Assembly: GCA_030446715.1 (NCBI GenBank)
Contig: JAUJMU010000003.1
Location: forward strand, 517,630 to 581,629
Length of the DNA: 64,000 bases
Direction: 5' to 3'
Source of the DNA: Cytophagales bacterium
GTDB taxonomy: Bacteria; Bacteroidota; Bacteroidia; Cytophagales; 172606-1
Shown: in pieces, positions 9,304-18,351 of the stretch
How positions within the stretch are numbered: the first letter of the stretch is position 1
How the letters are laid out: every line of letters starts with the position of its first letter
Translations under genes and position numbers: made by a program
Notes under the pieces: generated by a model
Database searches by the model: none
The model's input: the letters and a program-made list of their open reading frames with translations, nothing else
Told to the model about the DNA's origin: nothing

Positions 9304-10866
9304 CTAATGTACCATCGGACCAGACAGTGCCGGACGGTTGCTGCTCATTTTCAACCGGAAGCCCTTTATATAACCACCTTTCATTTCAGCAATGGAGAAG
9401 TAACAGATCATGCCGAAACCAAAGGCGAGCATCAGGTGGTAAGGCAACATTGAATAATCACCAAGGAAAAATCCGGAAATGGCGCCCCCGAGGAAGTAGA
9501 TCATCATGCCTGCTTCCGCAAAGTTGAGCGGACTGAGCCTTGACACCCGGTACACATTGGGAGCAAAATCCTTATTTGCGTCACCTACATTGAATTTCGG
9601 GGTACGAACAAATGAAGATTTTATTCCCAGCCAGCCTTCCATAACCGCAATTGCATTGTGCAGGGAGATACCCATTGAAAAGCACAGGTACAGCGGGAAA
9701 TTCCGCATAAAATACCTCCGCGCGTTGGTTTCCCGGGAACTTTGGGTATTGACGGTAGCCACGTAGTGAAATACTGACAGAAATACCAGCGTAACCAGCG
9801 AAAAGGAGGCGTACATAAACAGGTTATGCATTTGCGGTACCTGCTGCTTCAGGAACAATAGTGGCACGCTTAGCACCGAACATACCAAAGCACTGATAAA
9901 TACCATGCCCACCGAGAGATGAAGGACCGCGTGGATCTTTACCCCGGCTGAAACATTCGCTCTCAATATGTTGGGCAGGTGCTTTTTGGAAGTCTCGGCT
10001 ATGCCTTTGATCCAGCGGTATTGCTGATTTTTCAAAGCACTCATCAATGGAGGCAACTCAGCCGGGGCTCCCACGTTTTCGAGGTATTTGAACTTCCAGC
10101 CCTTGAGTTGAGCCCGGTAACTCAGATCGAAGTCCTCGGTAAGGGTGTCGCTGTGCCAGCCCCCGGCATCCTCAATGCACTCTTTGCGCCATACCCCGCC
10201 TGTACCCGAAAAATTGATGAAGTAGCCACACGAATTCCGCGCTACCTGTTCAATTGAAAAATGGGCATCAAGCAGAAAGGATTGCACGTGGGTCAGCAGC
10301 GAGAACCGCTTGTTGAGGTGGTCCCACCGGGTTTGAACCATTCCTATTTTCGGATCATCAAAGCTTTGCACGGTCTTCTCCAGAAAATCCGGCTCCGGCA
10401 CAAAATCGGCGTCAAAGATGGCAATGAGATCTCCCTGCGCTTTTGACATGGCTTCCTGCAGGGCACCAGCCTTGTAACCCTGGCGGTTGCTGCGGCGGAT
10501 ATGCACGATATTGATGCCCATACGCCGCCAGTAATGAACTTTTCGGGCCACGATCTCCACGGTTTCATCGGTAGAGTCATCCAGAACCTGTATTTCGAGG
10601 CATTCGCGGGGATACCGGAAACTGGCAACGGCATCAATCAGCCGTTCCATTACGTATTTTTCATTGTAAACCGGCAACTGAACCGTCACCTTCGGATATT
10701 CCCTGCAGGTCAGGGATACCTGCCCGGGGGGAGACCGACGCTCCCGGCGTTTGGCTTTCAGGTACTGGTATACCAGGTGAATCTGCATCAGGCCATAAAA
10801 AAACAGGAAGAATAAAGCTACACCATACAGACCAAACAGGGCTACCGTAAGGATTTCATAGTTCAT
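9304..10866 (-). CDS. Membrane-bound GT2 glycosyltransferase (cellulose synthase-like)
   Basis: A 520-residue protein (an ATG four codons upstream at 10878 is also possible). It has one N-terminal membrane helix (about residues 5-28), a GT2 catalytic domain with VQLPVYNE, the VLDDSTDE, FDADF and TEDFD aspartates, the product-binding QQYRWIKG motif, and about four C-terminal membrane helices. This D,D,D,QxxRW architecture is that of processive or cellulose-synthase-like beta-glycosyltransferases, which extend a glycan or glycolipid at the cytoplasmic face of the inner membrane from a nucleotide sugar. No BcsB/BcsC-like partner is nearby, so a lone glucan, mannan or glycolipid synthase is more likely than a full cellulose system. 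Confidence 0.85.
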   Translation of the reverse strand: MNYEILTVALFGLYGVALFFLFFYGLMQIHLVYQYLKAKRRERRSPPGQVSLTCREYPKVTVQLPVYNEKYVMERLIDAVASFRYPRECLEIQVLDDSTDETVEIVARKVHYWRRMGINIVHIRRSNRQGYKAGALQEAMSKAQGDLIAIFDADFVPEPDFLEKTVQSFDDPKIGMVQTRWDHLNKRFSLLTHVQSFLLDAHFSIEQVARNSCGYFINFSGTGGVWRKECIEDAGGWHSDTLTEDFDLSYRAQLKGWKFKYLENVGAPAELPPLMSALKNQQYRWIKGIAETSKKHLPNILRANVSAGVKIHAVLHLSVGMVFISALVCSVLSVPLLFLKQQVPQMHNLFMYASFSLVTLVFLSVFHYVATVNTQSSRETNARRYFMRNFPLYLCFSMGISLHNAIAVMEGWLGIKSSFVRTPKFNVGDANKDFAPNVYRVSRLSPLNFAEAGMMIYFLGGAISGFFLGDYSMLPYHLMLAFGFGMICYFSIAEMKGGYIKGFRLKMSSNRPALSGPMVH

Positions 10867-10982
10867 CAGGATTATCATAGGGCTCCCAATCTTTCATATC
10901 AGCCGCTGCTGCATTTATTGGTGTCCTATACTACGGCAATGGACGTTCTGGGTTTGATGGAAATAATAATGAATGAATATAG

Positions 10983-11009
10983 AAAAACCCGCAACTTCCG
11001 GTTGCGGGT
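10983..11009 (-). terminator. Rho-independent terminator of the Hint-protein gene
   Basis: On the minus strand CCCGCAAC-CGGA-AGTTGCGGG is followed by TTTTT. The 8-bp GC-rich stem is perfect and sits 27 bases after the stop codon of the Hint-domain gene. Confidence 0.85.
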
Positions 11010-11035
11010 GACTGCTGTTTATCAGAAAGGGCTGG

Positions 11036-12064
11036 TTACTTGGTGTATACCACCATCTGGTTTACCAGGTAAGCAGGTTTGGAGGTAATCAGATTATACA
11101 CCTTGTCAGTGAAATAGGCAGCGCCGGCGGCCGCTGAATTACCCACTCCCATCACCTGCCAGCGGGCAAAAGTACCATCGGCATTCTGGCCGGTCAGGAC
11201 TTCGCCCGCGGCAAGATTCCCCAGCGGCTTGATGCCGCTTCTGGTCCAGACCGGATGATTCGGGGTTGCCTCCAGCATCTGGCTGCCTCCCCCCAGATCT
11301 GTGTTCAGGGAAGCAAACAATTCCACCCGCGACAAAAAGACGGTATTGATTCCGTAAAGCTGCTGGGCATGGACCTCAACTTCCTGCACGGTGGCAGTTT
11401 CGTACGTGCCGGTTTCGGTGTTATAACTTGCAACCTGGTCTCCGGCTCTCACCTGACTGATCGGCAGCAGCCTTCCGTCAGCCATGGTGACCACCGCGAA
11501 AGCCGGGAAACAAACATCAAAGTCAGTTTTACTGCCGGTGGAAGCAGTCGTGCCGGCGCCTCCACCGGCCAGAACGGCCATTTCCCGGGAAGTCACGTAA
11601 GAAAAAGCTGACCCGAAGCCTTTTTCCATCGCATTATACTCTTTCAGGTCGTCAATGTACCGGGCCCATACCGCTTTGTCGGCCTGAGGGTTGGGAATAC
11701 AAACATTGAATTTCTTTTTGTCGCCGGGGGTAAAATAAATAACCACCATTCCAAGGGATGCTTTGGTTTTGTTATCGAGCAGGCGGTACAGGTAAATCCG
11801 CCGCTCGATTCCATCGCTGTATTTGAATACGTACGGTGGCCGCATTTCGTACCGGTCGAGTACATAGGCGTTGTCAAACTTCACATAGGTTTCGCCTTCG
11901 AGGTCACTGATCCCGAAAGTTTTGACTTTCCTGTATTCTTCCAGCGTAAGACCACGGGCTTTATCCTGGGCTACGGCGGAAATAGTAACTCCTGAGAACA
12001 AGGCGATAAAGAACAATGCCATCAGACGGGCAATAGCCGGGAATCGGGATAGTTGTAGGTACAT
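11036..12064 (-). CDS. Secreted protein with C-terminal Hint (hedgehog/intein) domain
   Basis: A 342-residue protein with an N-terminal signal peptide (hydrophobic segment about 13-30, cleavage near VAQ). Residues about 35-180 form a domain I do not recognise, ending in a Gly/Ala/Ser/Thr linker (AGGGAGTTASTGS). From Cys185 (DVCFPAFAVVTMADGRLL) a Hint fold begins, with the typical PISQVRAGDQVASY block, the T267-x-x-H270 motif (ATPNHPVW) and the final KVYNLITSKP/YLVNQMVVY block. It ends without the His-Asn of inteins, so any self-processing would resemble the hedgehog N-S acyl shift at Cys185 rather than splicing. It has its own terminator and probably its own promoter in the 367-base spacer. 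Confidence 0.75.
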   Translation of the reverse strand: MYLQLSRFPAIARLMALFFIALFSGVTISAVAQDKARGLTLEEYRKVKTFGISDLEGETYVKFDNAYVLDRYEMRPPYVFKYSDGIERRIYLYRLLDNKTKASLGMVVIYFTPGDKKKFNVCIPNPQADKAVWARYIDDLKEYNAMEKGFGSAFSYVTSREMAVLAGGGAGTTASTGSKTDFDVCFPAFAVVTMADGRLLPISQVRAGDQVASYNTETGTYETATVQEVEVHAQQLYGINTVFLSRVELFASLNTDLGGGSQMLEATPNHPVWTRSGIKPLGNLAAGEVLTGQNADGTFARWQVMGVGNSAAAGAAYFTDKVYNLITSKPAYLVNQMVVYTK

Positions 12065-12431
12065 GATTTAAAAGTTTAGAATACAGGTAAGGGATTTTTT
12101 GGAAATTTATTTAAAAGCCATCAAATAGTATAGAATTTAATTTTACAAATTTCACTTTATGCAAAATTTAATATTAAAAGCTACAATAATACCACCAACT
12201 TATACTTTGAAAATATCATTTTACAGCTTTTTATCACTGTCAGCATACTTAGCCGTTCATCCTTCTTATTGCCCGAAAGTATAACACTATAAGAGTTTTC
12301 CGTGACTGATTTTCAAAAAATCAATAATTTTAAAGGTTAGTAATACAATCAGGCGACCGCAGGAAAAGCAACTGAGTCTTTCAACCTGCCGCCTGGTTTG
12401 GCCACCCGTAATTCCTAAACCATAAGATAAC
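12065..12431. other. AT-rich divergent promoter region
   Basis: This 367-base spacer lies between the divergent Hint-protein gene and tldD. It is strongly AT-rich from 12065 to 12250 and has no coding frame. It should contain both promoters; a TTATACTTTG sequence around 12200 resembles a Bacteroidota -7 box but is not an exact match. Confidence 0.4.
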
Positions 12432-14078
12432 TTGAATCGCAGAAACTTTATTCAACTGACCGGACTGGGTATGGGGGCAATGATGATGCCTGCCATACCG
12501 GTTACCGGCAACCCGGTTGCACCCGAGGCAATGACCGGACGGATGGATGCCGTTGTAAACAAACGTCTCGCTGATGCGGCACTCAACGCTGCCCGGTCGA
12601 AAGGCGCCACGTACACCGATGTCCGGATCGGCCGGTACCTCAATCAGTTTATCATTACCCGCGAAAAGCAGGTGCAGAACATTGTCAATACTGAATCATT
12701 TGGCGTTGGGGTGCGGGTACTGGCCAATGGAACCTGGGGCTTTGCCGCCACCAGCGACGTTACCGAAACCGGCATTGCCCGGGCGGCCGAACAGGCAGTT
12801 GCCATTGCCAAAGCCAACTCAAAGATTCAGAAGGACCCTGTAAAACTCGCTCCGCAGAAGGGCTACGGCGAGGTGAGCTGGAAAACGCCCATTGTGAAAA
12901 ACGCCTTCCAGGTGCCGGTTGCCGAAAAGGTGGACCTTCTCCTGCGGGCCAATGCCAAAGCCTTGGAGGGTGGCGCCAACTTTGTAAACTCTCAGCTTTT
13001 CCAGATCAACGAGCAGAAGTACTTCGCCTCTACCGACGGCTCCTACATTGATCAGGATGTCCACCGGATATGGCCTAATTTCAGCGTAACCTGCATTGAC
13101 CGCCAGACGGGTAAATTCCGGACGCGTCAGGCCCTGAGCGCCCCCCGCGGCATGGGCTACGAATACCTGGATGGCCGCCCCGACGGTAAAATTGCCGGCC
13201 CGACCGGCACCGGGATCAACGGCTACAAAGACTCCTACGACATGGTGGAAGACGCCGCGGCTGCCGCAAAACAGGCTAAGGAAAAACTGACTGCCAAATC
13301 AGTGGAGCCCGGCAAATATACGCTGGTGCTTGACCCTGACCATCTCGGGCTTACCATTCACGAATCCATCGGACACGCCACCGAACTTGACCGCGTACTT
13401 GGTTACGAGGCAAACTATGCCGGCACTTCCTTTGCCACGCTTGACAAATGGCAAGGCAAAAACTTCCAGTACGGCAGCAAAATCGTAAACATTTTTGCCG
13501 ATAAGACTCAGCCCGGCTCCCTTGGCGCAGTCGGTTACGACGACGAAGGTGTAAAAACCAAAAGATGGGACCTGATCAAAGAAGGTGTATTGGTGAATTA
13601 CCAGGCAACCCGGGATCAGGTTCACGTGCTTGGTGAAAACGAATCGCACGGGTGCTGCTACGCCGATAACTGGAGCAGTGTGCAGTTTCAGCGGATGCCT
13701 AATGTGTCGCTGGCCCCGGGTCAGGCGAAGTACTCCGTTGACGACATGGTGAAGGATGTGGACAAAGGCATTTACATTGCCGGACGGGGCTCGTTTTCAA
13801 TTGATCAGCAGCGCTACAACTTTCAGTTTGGCGGCACCCTGTTCTACGAAATCCAGGGTGGCAAAATCGTCGGGCCGATGGAAGACGTTGCCTATCAGTC
13901 CAACACGCAGGAATTCTGGAATTCCTGCTCCCGGATCTGCGACGAAAGCGACTACCGCCTGTTTGGCTCTTTCTTCGACGGCAAAGGTCAGCCCGGGCAG
14001 GTAAGTGCCGTGTCGCACGGAAGCGCCACTACCCGTTTTGACAACATCAATGTGATCAACACCGCCCGGAAGATTTAG
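12432..14078 (+). CDS. TldD/PmbA-family metallopeptidase with Tat-like leader
   Basis: A 548-residue TldD-type protein. Translation appears to start at a TTG (12432) giving MNRRNFIQLTGLGMGA, a twin-arginine-like leader with a hydrophobic stretch, so export is likely. The catalytic zinc motif H310ESIGH315 is followed by ATELDRVLGYEANYAGTSF, and the C-terminal half carries the conserved GSFSIDQQRYNFQFGG region. In other bacteria TldD and TldE form a heterodimeric protease that degrades unfolded peptides and matures some modified peptides. tldE follows 103 bases downstream on the same strand, so the two probably form one operon. The exported form is a Bacteroidota trait rather than the enterobacterial cytoplasmic arrangement. 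Confidence 0.85.
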   Translation: MNRRNFIQLTGLGMGAMMMPAIPVTGNPVAPEAMTGRMDAVVNKRLADAALNAARSKGATYTDVRIGRYLNQFIITREKQVQNIVNTESFGVGVRVLANGTWGFAATSDVTETGIARAAEQAVAIAKANSKIQKDPVKLAPQKGYGEVSWKTPIVKNAFQVPVAEKVDLLLRANAKALEGGANFVNSQLFQINEQKYFASTDGSYIDQDVHRIWPNFSVTCIDRQTGKFRTRQALSAPRGMGYEYLDGRPDGKIAGPTGTGINGYKDSYDMVEDAAAAAKQAKEKLTAKSVEPGKYTLVLDPDHLGLTIHESIGHATELDRVLGYEANYAGTSFATLDKWQGKNFQYGSKIVNIFADKTQPGSLGAVGYDDEGVKTKRWDLIKEGVLVNYQATRDQVHVLGENESHGCCYADNWSSVQFQRMPNVSLAPGQAKYSVDDMVKDVDKGIYIAGRGSFSIDQQRYNFQFGGTLFYEIQGGKIVGPMEDVAYQSNTQEFWNSCSRICDESDYRLFGSFFDGKGQPGQVSAVSHGSATTRFDNINVINTARKI

Positions 14079-14181
14079 TTATTCGTTATTCGTTGTTCGC
14101 AACATCGGTGAAGCGGAAATGAACAACGGACCCGGACAACTCTTATCCAGTAACCAATCACCAACAACGAACAACGAAAAA

Positions 14182-15513
14182 ATGGCAATACTTTCTCAGG
14201 ACCAGGCAAAGGCAATCATGCAGAATGCCCTTCGCTTCTCCAAGGCTGATGAATGTGAGGTGACGCTGACCGGCACCACGGGCGGCAACATCCGGTACGC
14301 CCGCAATTCAGTGTCAACCAGTGGTGCTGATGACAACACTTCACTGATTGTTACGTCTTTCTTTGGCAAGAAATCCGGCACGGCAACCATCAACGAATTC
14401 GACGAGGGTTCGGTTGAAAAGGTCGTGCGGCGCGCCGAAGAACTGGCCCGGCTGGCTCCCGAAAGTCCGGAACACATGCCCATGCTGGGGCCGCAGACTT
14501 ATAAGCCTTCTGTCTCTTATTTTCAATCCACCGCCAATATCAATCCTGACTTCCGGGCCGATGCGGCCCGGAAAAGTCTGGAGCCGGCCATTGCCAAAAA
14601 CATCACGGCGGCAGGATTTCTGGAAGATGCCGCCTCCTTTCAGGCAAAAATGAATTCCAAAGGACTTTTTGCCTACCATCGGGATACCGGGCTTACCTTT
14701 TCGGTTACGATGCGGTCGGCGGACGGTACCGGATCGGGTTACGCCACCGGCGACTACAATGACGCGGCTAAACTGGATACCGGCAAACTCTCGCGCATTG
14801 CCATAGAGAAAGCGTCCTCTTCGGTGAATGCCAAAGCCATTGAGCCCGGCAAGTACACCGTGATTCTGGAACCGGCTGCTCTGGTAGCCAATACGGACGC
14901 CAGCCTCATCGGCGCCCTGATGAACTCCATGGATGCCCGCAACGCCGATGAAGGGCGTTCATTCCTGAGCAAAAAGGGCGGCGGCAATAAGCTGGGTGAA
15001 AAACTATTCGACGAACGGATTACCGTGTATTCCGATCCGCTGAACACCGAAGTTCCCACTTCCACCTGGGCGGGTGACGGACGGCAGCGGGAGAAAATCA
15101 CCTGGATTGAAAAGGGAGTGGTAAAAAACCTGTATACCTCGCGGTTCTGGGCCCAAAAGCAGGGAATCAAGGACATTCCCAATCCGGCCAACTTCATTAT
15201 GGAAGGCGGTACTCAATCAGTAGAGGACATGATCAGGAGCACCAAAAAAGGCATTCTGGTCACCCGGTTGTGGTACATCCGTCCGGTTGATCCGCAGACG
15301 CTGCTCTACACAGGCCTTACCCGCGATGGTACTTTCTACATTGAAAACGGAAAAATCAAACATCCGGTGAAAAATTTCCGGTTTAATGAAAGCCCGGTCA
15401 TCATGCTCAACAACCTTGAAGCGCTTGGCAAACCGCAACGCGTAGGTGGAAACCTTGTACCGCCCATGAAGATCCGCGACTTTACGTTCACGAGTCTGTC
15501 GGACGCAGTCTGA
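14182..15513 (+). CDS. TldE/PmbA-family partner protein
   Basis: A 443-residue protein starting MAILSQDQAKAIMQNALRF; the frame is open from 14119 but that extension is repeat-derived spacer sequence. It belongs to the TldE/PmbA branch: the fold matches TldD but the HExxxH motif is absent (the equivalent position reads AALVANTDASLIGALMNS), as expected for the non-catalytic subunit of the TldD-TldE protease. The closing domain, with FIENGKIKHPVKNFRFNES, is typical. No signal peptide is visible, in contrast to the Tat-like leader on the tldD product, which is odd for a heterodimer. Confidence 0.8.
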   Translation: MAILSQDQAKAIMQNALRFSKADECEVTLTGTTGGNIRYARNSVSTSGADDNTSLIVTSFFGKKSGTATINEFDEGSVEKVVRRAEELARLAPESPEHMPMLGPQTYKPSVSYFQSTANINPDFRADAARKSLEPAIAKNITAAGFLEDAASFQAKMNSKGLFAYHRDTGLTFSVTMRSADGTGSGYATGDYNDAAKLDTGKLSRIAIEKASSSVNAKAIEPGKYTVILEPAALVANTDASLIGALMNSMDARNADEGRSFLSKKGGGNKLGEKLFDERITVYSDPLNTEVPTSTWAGDGRQREKITWIEKGVVKNLYTSRFWAQKQGIKDIPNPANFIMEGGTQSVEDMIRSTKKGILVTRLWYIRPVDPQTLLYTGLTRDGTFYIENGKIKHPVKNFRFNESPVIMLNNLEALGKPQRVGGNLVPPMKIRDFTFTSLSDAV

Positions 15514-15540
15514 TTTTTCTCCTCAATATGAACAGGACAG

Positions 15541-15579
15541 GTATCAGCAGGACAGGTTAAACCCCTGTCCTGCTGATAC
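15541..15579. terminator. Long perfect hairpin between convergent genes
   Basis: A 16-bp perfect inverted repeat (GTATCAGCAGGACAGG and its complement at 15564-15579) with a 7-base loop. It lies between tldE (plus) and the LutA-like gene (minus). It lacks a T-tract, so it may be a bidirectional structural terminator or an element of repeat origin. Confidence 0.55.
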
Positions 15580-15601
15580 TGATATTGCTGTCCGCGAAAG
15601 A

Positions 15602-16348
15602 TTACCAGCCACTGGCAAGCACGTCGGCAATGTGCATGGTTTTGAGGGTCAAGTTGTTCTTTTTGATGTAGGCATCCAGGTGAAGCAGGCAGGAGTAATC
15701 CGTCGAAACCAGAAAATCCGCATTGGTTTGGAGGGCATGGTGAACTTTTTGCTCACCCATAGCCGCGGAGATGGATTCAAATTTTACGGCAAAGGTACCC
15801 CCGAAGCCGCAACAGGTTTCATTTTCCGGCAGTTCCTTCAATTCAAGCCCGGAAACGTTCCGCAGCAGCCAGCGGGGCGCCTTGCTGATGTGGCATTCCC
15901 GGAGGGCACTGCACGAATCATGGTAGGTAGCTACGCCGTCCAGCCGGGCCCCTTCGATGCGGGTTACGCCCAGCACATCTACCAGAAACTCCGTCAGCTC
16001 AAACGTATTTTTACTCACCCGGTCGTATTCGGCGGCAAGGGCAGGGTCTTTTCCAAACAGCACTTCGTATGAGTTGCGGACCATACCCGCGCATGAAGCG
16101 GAAGGAGTGATAATGTACCGGTCGGCAGCAGGAAAATCCTTGAAAAACTTTTTGGCTACTTCACGGGCATTGTCAAAATAACCGGCGTTGAAGGCAGGCT
16201 GGCCGCAGCAGGTCTGGTTGGGGTTGTAGTTGACTTTACAACCCACTTTCTCCAGCACCTTTACCATATTAAACCCGATCTGCGGGGCTAACTGGTCAAC
16301 GAAACATGGAATGAATATATCTACAGCGAGTGGTTCTTTAGCGGACAT
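15602..16348 (-). CDS. LutA-like (Fe-S)-binding cysteine-rich protein
   Basis: A 248-residue protein with two cysteine-rich CCG domains: CxxC-type ligands in IPCFVDQ, NPNQTCCGQPAFN (about residue 46), SASCAGMV, then YHDSCSALRECH and NETCCGFGG. This is the arrangement of LutA/YkgE, a subunit of the LutABC lactate-oxidising complex, and of GlcF and heterodisulfide-reductase-like proteins. It likely binds an iron-sulfur cluster and passes electrons from a substrate oxidation. No LutB or LutC homologue is visible in the window, so its partner is elsewhere. It is first of a minus-strand run with the HMG-CoA lyase gene 95 bases upstream. Confidence 0.8.
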   Translation of the reverse strand: MSAKEPLAVDIFIPCFVDQLAPQIGFNMVKVLEKVGCKVNYNPNQTCCGQPAFNAGYFDNAREVAKKFFKDFPAADRYIITPSASCAGMVRNSYEVLFGKDPALAAEYDRVSKNTFELTEFLVDVLGVTRIEGARLDGVATYHDSCSALRECHISKAPRWLLRNVSGLELKELPENETCCGFGGTFAVKFESISAAMGEQKVHHALQTNADFLVSTDYSCLLHLDAYIKKNNLTLKTMHIADVLASGW

Positions 16349-16443
16349 AGGGAAAATTCAGGTTTGCGCTGATGCATAAAATCGGGCAGGAAAAGCAAAT
16401 GGAGGAAAAGCACCGGTATCAGGTCTGCTAGCAACCAGATCGG

Positions 16444-17307
16444 TTACGCAAACACGGATGCCGCCATCTGCCAGGCTTTCTTGAATGCCGGTACGTCCAA
16501 ATCTACCTTAATCTGCCCTTTTTCAAAAACCGATAGGATGCTTTCGGTGGGGATATTTCCGGTCAGTTTATCGGTGGCCATCGGGCAGCCGCCGAATCCC
16601 CGGATGGCCCCGTCGAACCGCCGGCAGCCAGCCCGCCAGGCGGCTTCGATCTTTTCTTCAGCCTGGGCCGGCACCGAATGAAGATGAGCCCCAAACTCTG
16701 TTTGTGGAAACGAGGGAATCAGTTGAGAGAACAGTTCCTGGATACTTTCGGCTGAAGAGCTCGCCACGGTATCCGAGGGTGCCACGGTGCGGATTCCCAG
16801 CCTCTCCAGTTTGCCGGTAAAGTCAACCACCAACCCAGGGCTGTACGGATCGCCGTACGGATTGCCAAAGCCCATGGACAGGTAAACCACCAGATTTTTC
16901 CCCTTTGCAGTACAGAGTGCCTGAATACGGGTCACTTCCTCCAGGGCTTCTGCCACCGACTTGTTGGTGTTGCGCTGCTGAAAAGTCTCCGAAACGGAAA
17001 GGGGAAAGCCCAGGTGCTTTATTTCATCGAAGCCGGCGGCACTTTCGGCACCCCGGTGATTTGCCACGATGGCCAGTAATTCTGTCTTGCTGTTGCCAGT
17101 GTCCAGACCAGCCAGTACCTGGGCGGTATCTTGCATTTGCGGAACGGCCTTTGGCGAAACGAAACTGCCAAAATCCAGTGTATGAAAGCCGACCCGCATC
17201 AGCTGGTTCAGGTAGGTGATTTTGGTTTGGGTAGGAATAAAATGGGAAAGCCCCTGCATGGCATCGCGGGGGCATTCTACGATTCTTATGGCCTGATCGG
17301 GTAACAA
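16444..17307 (-). CDS. Hydroxymethylglutaryl-CoA lyase-like protein
   Basis: A 287-residue TIM-barrel protein of the HMGL/isopropylmalate synthase family: IRIVECPRDAMQGL at the N-terminus (metal aspartate), GAHLHSVP (metal histidines, about residue 210) and RGFGGCPMATDKLTGN, which carries the catalytic cysteine of HMG-CoA lyases. The reaction is cleavage of 3-hydroxy-3-methylglutaryl-CoA to acetoacetate and acetyl-CoA at the end of leucine degradation. It lies between the LutA-like gene and metF on the same strand. Some relatives act on other aldol substrates, so the substrate is inferred. Confidence 0.85.
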   Translation of the reverse strand: MLPDQAIRIVECPRDAMQGLSHFIPTQTKITYLNQLMRVGFHTLDFGSFVSPKAVPQMQDTAQVLAGLDTGNSKTELLAIVANHRGAESAAGFDEIKHLGFPLSVSETFQQRNTNKSVAEALEEVTRIQALCTAKGKNLVVYLSMGFGNPYGDPYSPGLVVDFTGKLERLGIRTVAPSDTVASSSAESIQELFSQLIPSFPQTEFGAHLHSVPAQAEEKIEAAWRAGCRRFDGAIRGFGGCPMATDKLTGNIPTESILSVFEKGQIKVDLDVPAFKKAWQMAASVFA

Positions 17308-17394
17308 TTGATATTTGGTATTTGGTATTTGGTAAACCCGGCACGTTCGGCTCCGGACTAACCGGACCCTCTTCTCCCATATTCTGTCTCCCGT

Positions 17395-18351
17395 CTAAAA
17401 CAGGGCCTGTGCGATTTTCCGGGTGGTATCTGACTTACTCATGGTGTAGTAATGCAGCACCGGTACGCCAAACTCGATCAGCTCTTTGGATTGCTGAATG
17501 CACCATTCAATGCCCACCTGCTTCACGTCAGCGTCGGTTTTGCATTTATCAATGGCATCCACCAGATCATCGGGCAGGTCAATGAAGAAGGTACGCGGCA
17601 GGGCCACCAGCTGTTTTTTGGAGGTTATCGGCTTCAAACCGGGAATGATGGGCACATCAATGCCCTCCTGGCGGCAGCGGCGGACGTAATCCATGTACTT
17701 CTTGTTGTCAAAAAACATCTGGGTCACCACGTAATCGGCACCCATGTCTACTTTCTGCTTCAGCTTCTGGAGGTCAAACCTCATGCTGGGCGCCTCAAAA
17801 TGCTTTTCCGGATAGCCGGCCACGCCAATGCAGAATTCAGTCGGGATAGTATGCTTGGTCTCCTCATCAATGTAAACGCCTTTGTTGAGGTTCACCACCT
17901 GCTGCAGCAAATCCGTAGAATACCGGTGGCCGTCGGGCTCAGGCATAAATACGCCTTCACTCTTGATCGGATCACCCCGCAGCACCAGCACATTTTCAAT
18001 GCCCAGAAAGCTCAGGTCAATGAGGGCATTTTCGGTTTCTTCCTTAGAAAAACCTCCGCAGATGATGTGGGGTACCGCGTCTACCTTGAAGCGGTTCATG
18101 ATGGCCGCGCAGATGCCGACTGTGCCGGGCCGCTTGCGGATGGTGCGCTTTTCGAGCAGCCCGTTTTCCCGGAGTTTGTACACGTATTCCTCCCGGTGAT
18201 AGGTCACATCAATGAATGGAGGCTTAAACTCCATCAGCGGCTCGATGGCGTCAAAAATGCTATTGATGCTCTCGCCCTTCAGGGGAGGCAGAATCTCAAA
18301 GGAGAACAGCGTTTTCTGTGCCTCCTGAATGTGCTGGGTGATCTTGGTCAT
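17395..18351 (-). CDS. metF: Methylenetetrahydrofolate reductase
   Basis: A 318-residue FAD-dependent TIM-barrel enzyme. FSFEILPPLKGE marks the N-terminal catalytic Glu region, VTYHREEYV and NVLVLRGDPI are the standard flavin and folate loops, and GADYVVTQMFFDNKKYMDYV is the typical MTHFR segment. It reduces 5,10-methylenetetrahydrofolate to 5-methyltetrahydrofolate, the methyl donor for the MetH enzyme encoded 1.9 kb upstream on the same strand. The start codon directly abuts the stop codon of the upstream Uma2-family gene (zero gap), suggesting co-transcription. Confidence 0.93.
   Translation of the reverse strand: MTKITQHIQEAQKTLFSFEILPPLKGESINSIFDAIEPLMEFKPPFIDVTYHREEYVYKLRENGLLEKRTIRKRPGTVGICAAIMNRFKVDAVPHIICGGFSKEETENALIDLSFLGIENVLVLRGDPIKSEGVFMPEPDGHRYSTDLLQQVVNLNKGVYIDEETKHTIPTEFCIGVAGYPEKHFEAPSMRFDLQKLKQKVDMGADYVVTQMFFDNKKYMDYVRRCRQEGIDVPIIPGLKPITSKKQLVALPRTFFIDLPDDLVDAIDKCKTDADVKQVGIEWCIQQSKELIEFGVPVLHYYTMSKSDTTRKIAQALF

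Noticed and set aside
9304-10866. Cellulose synthase BcsA
   Set aside because: The GT2 motifs fit cellulose-synthase-like enzymes in general, but there is no PilZ domain and no BcsB, BcsZ or BcsC gene nearby.
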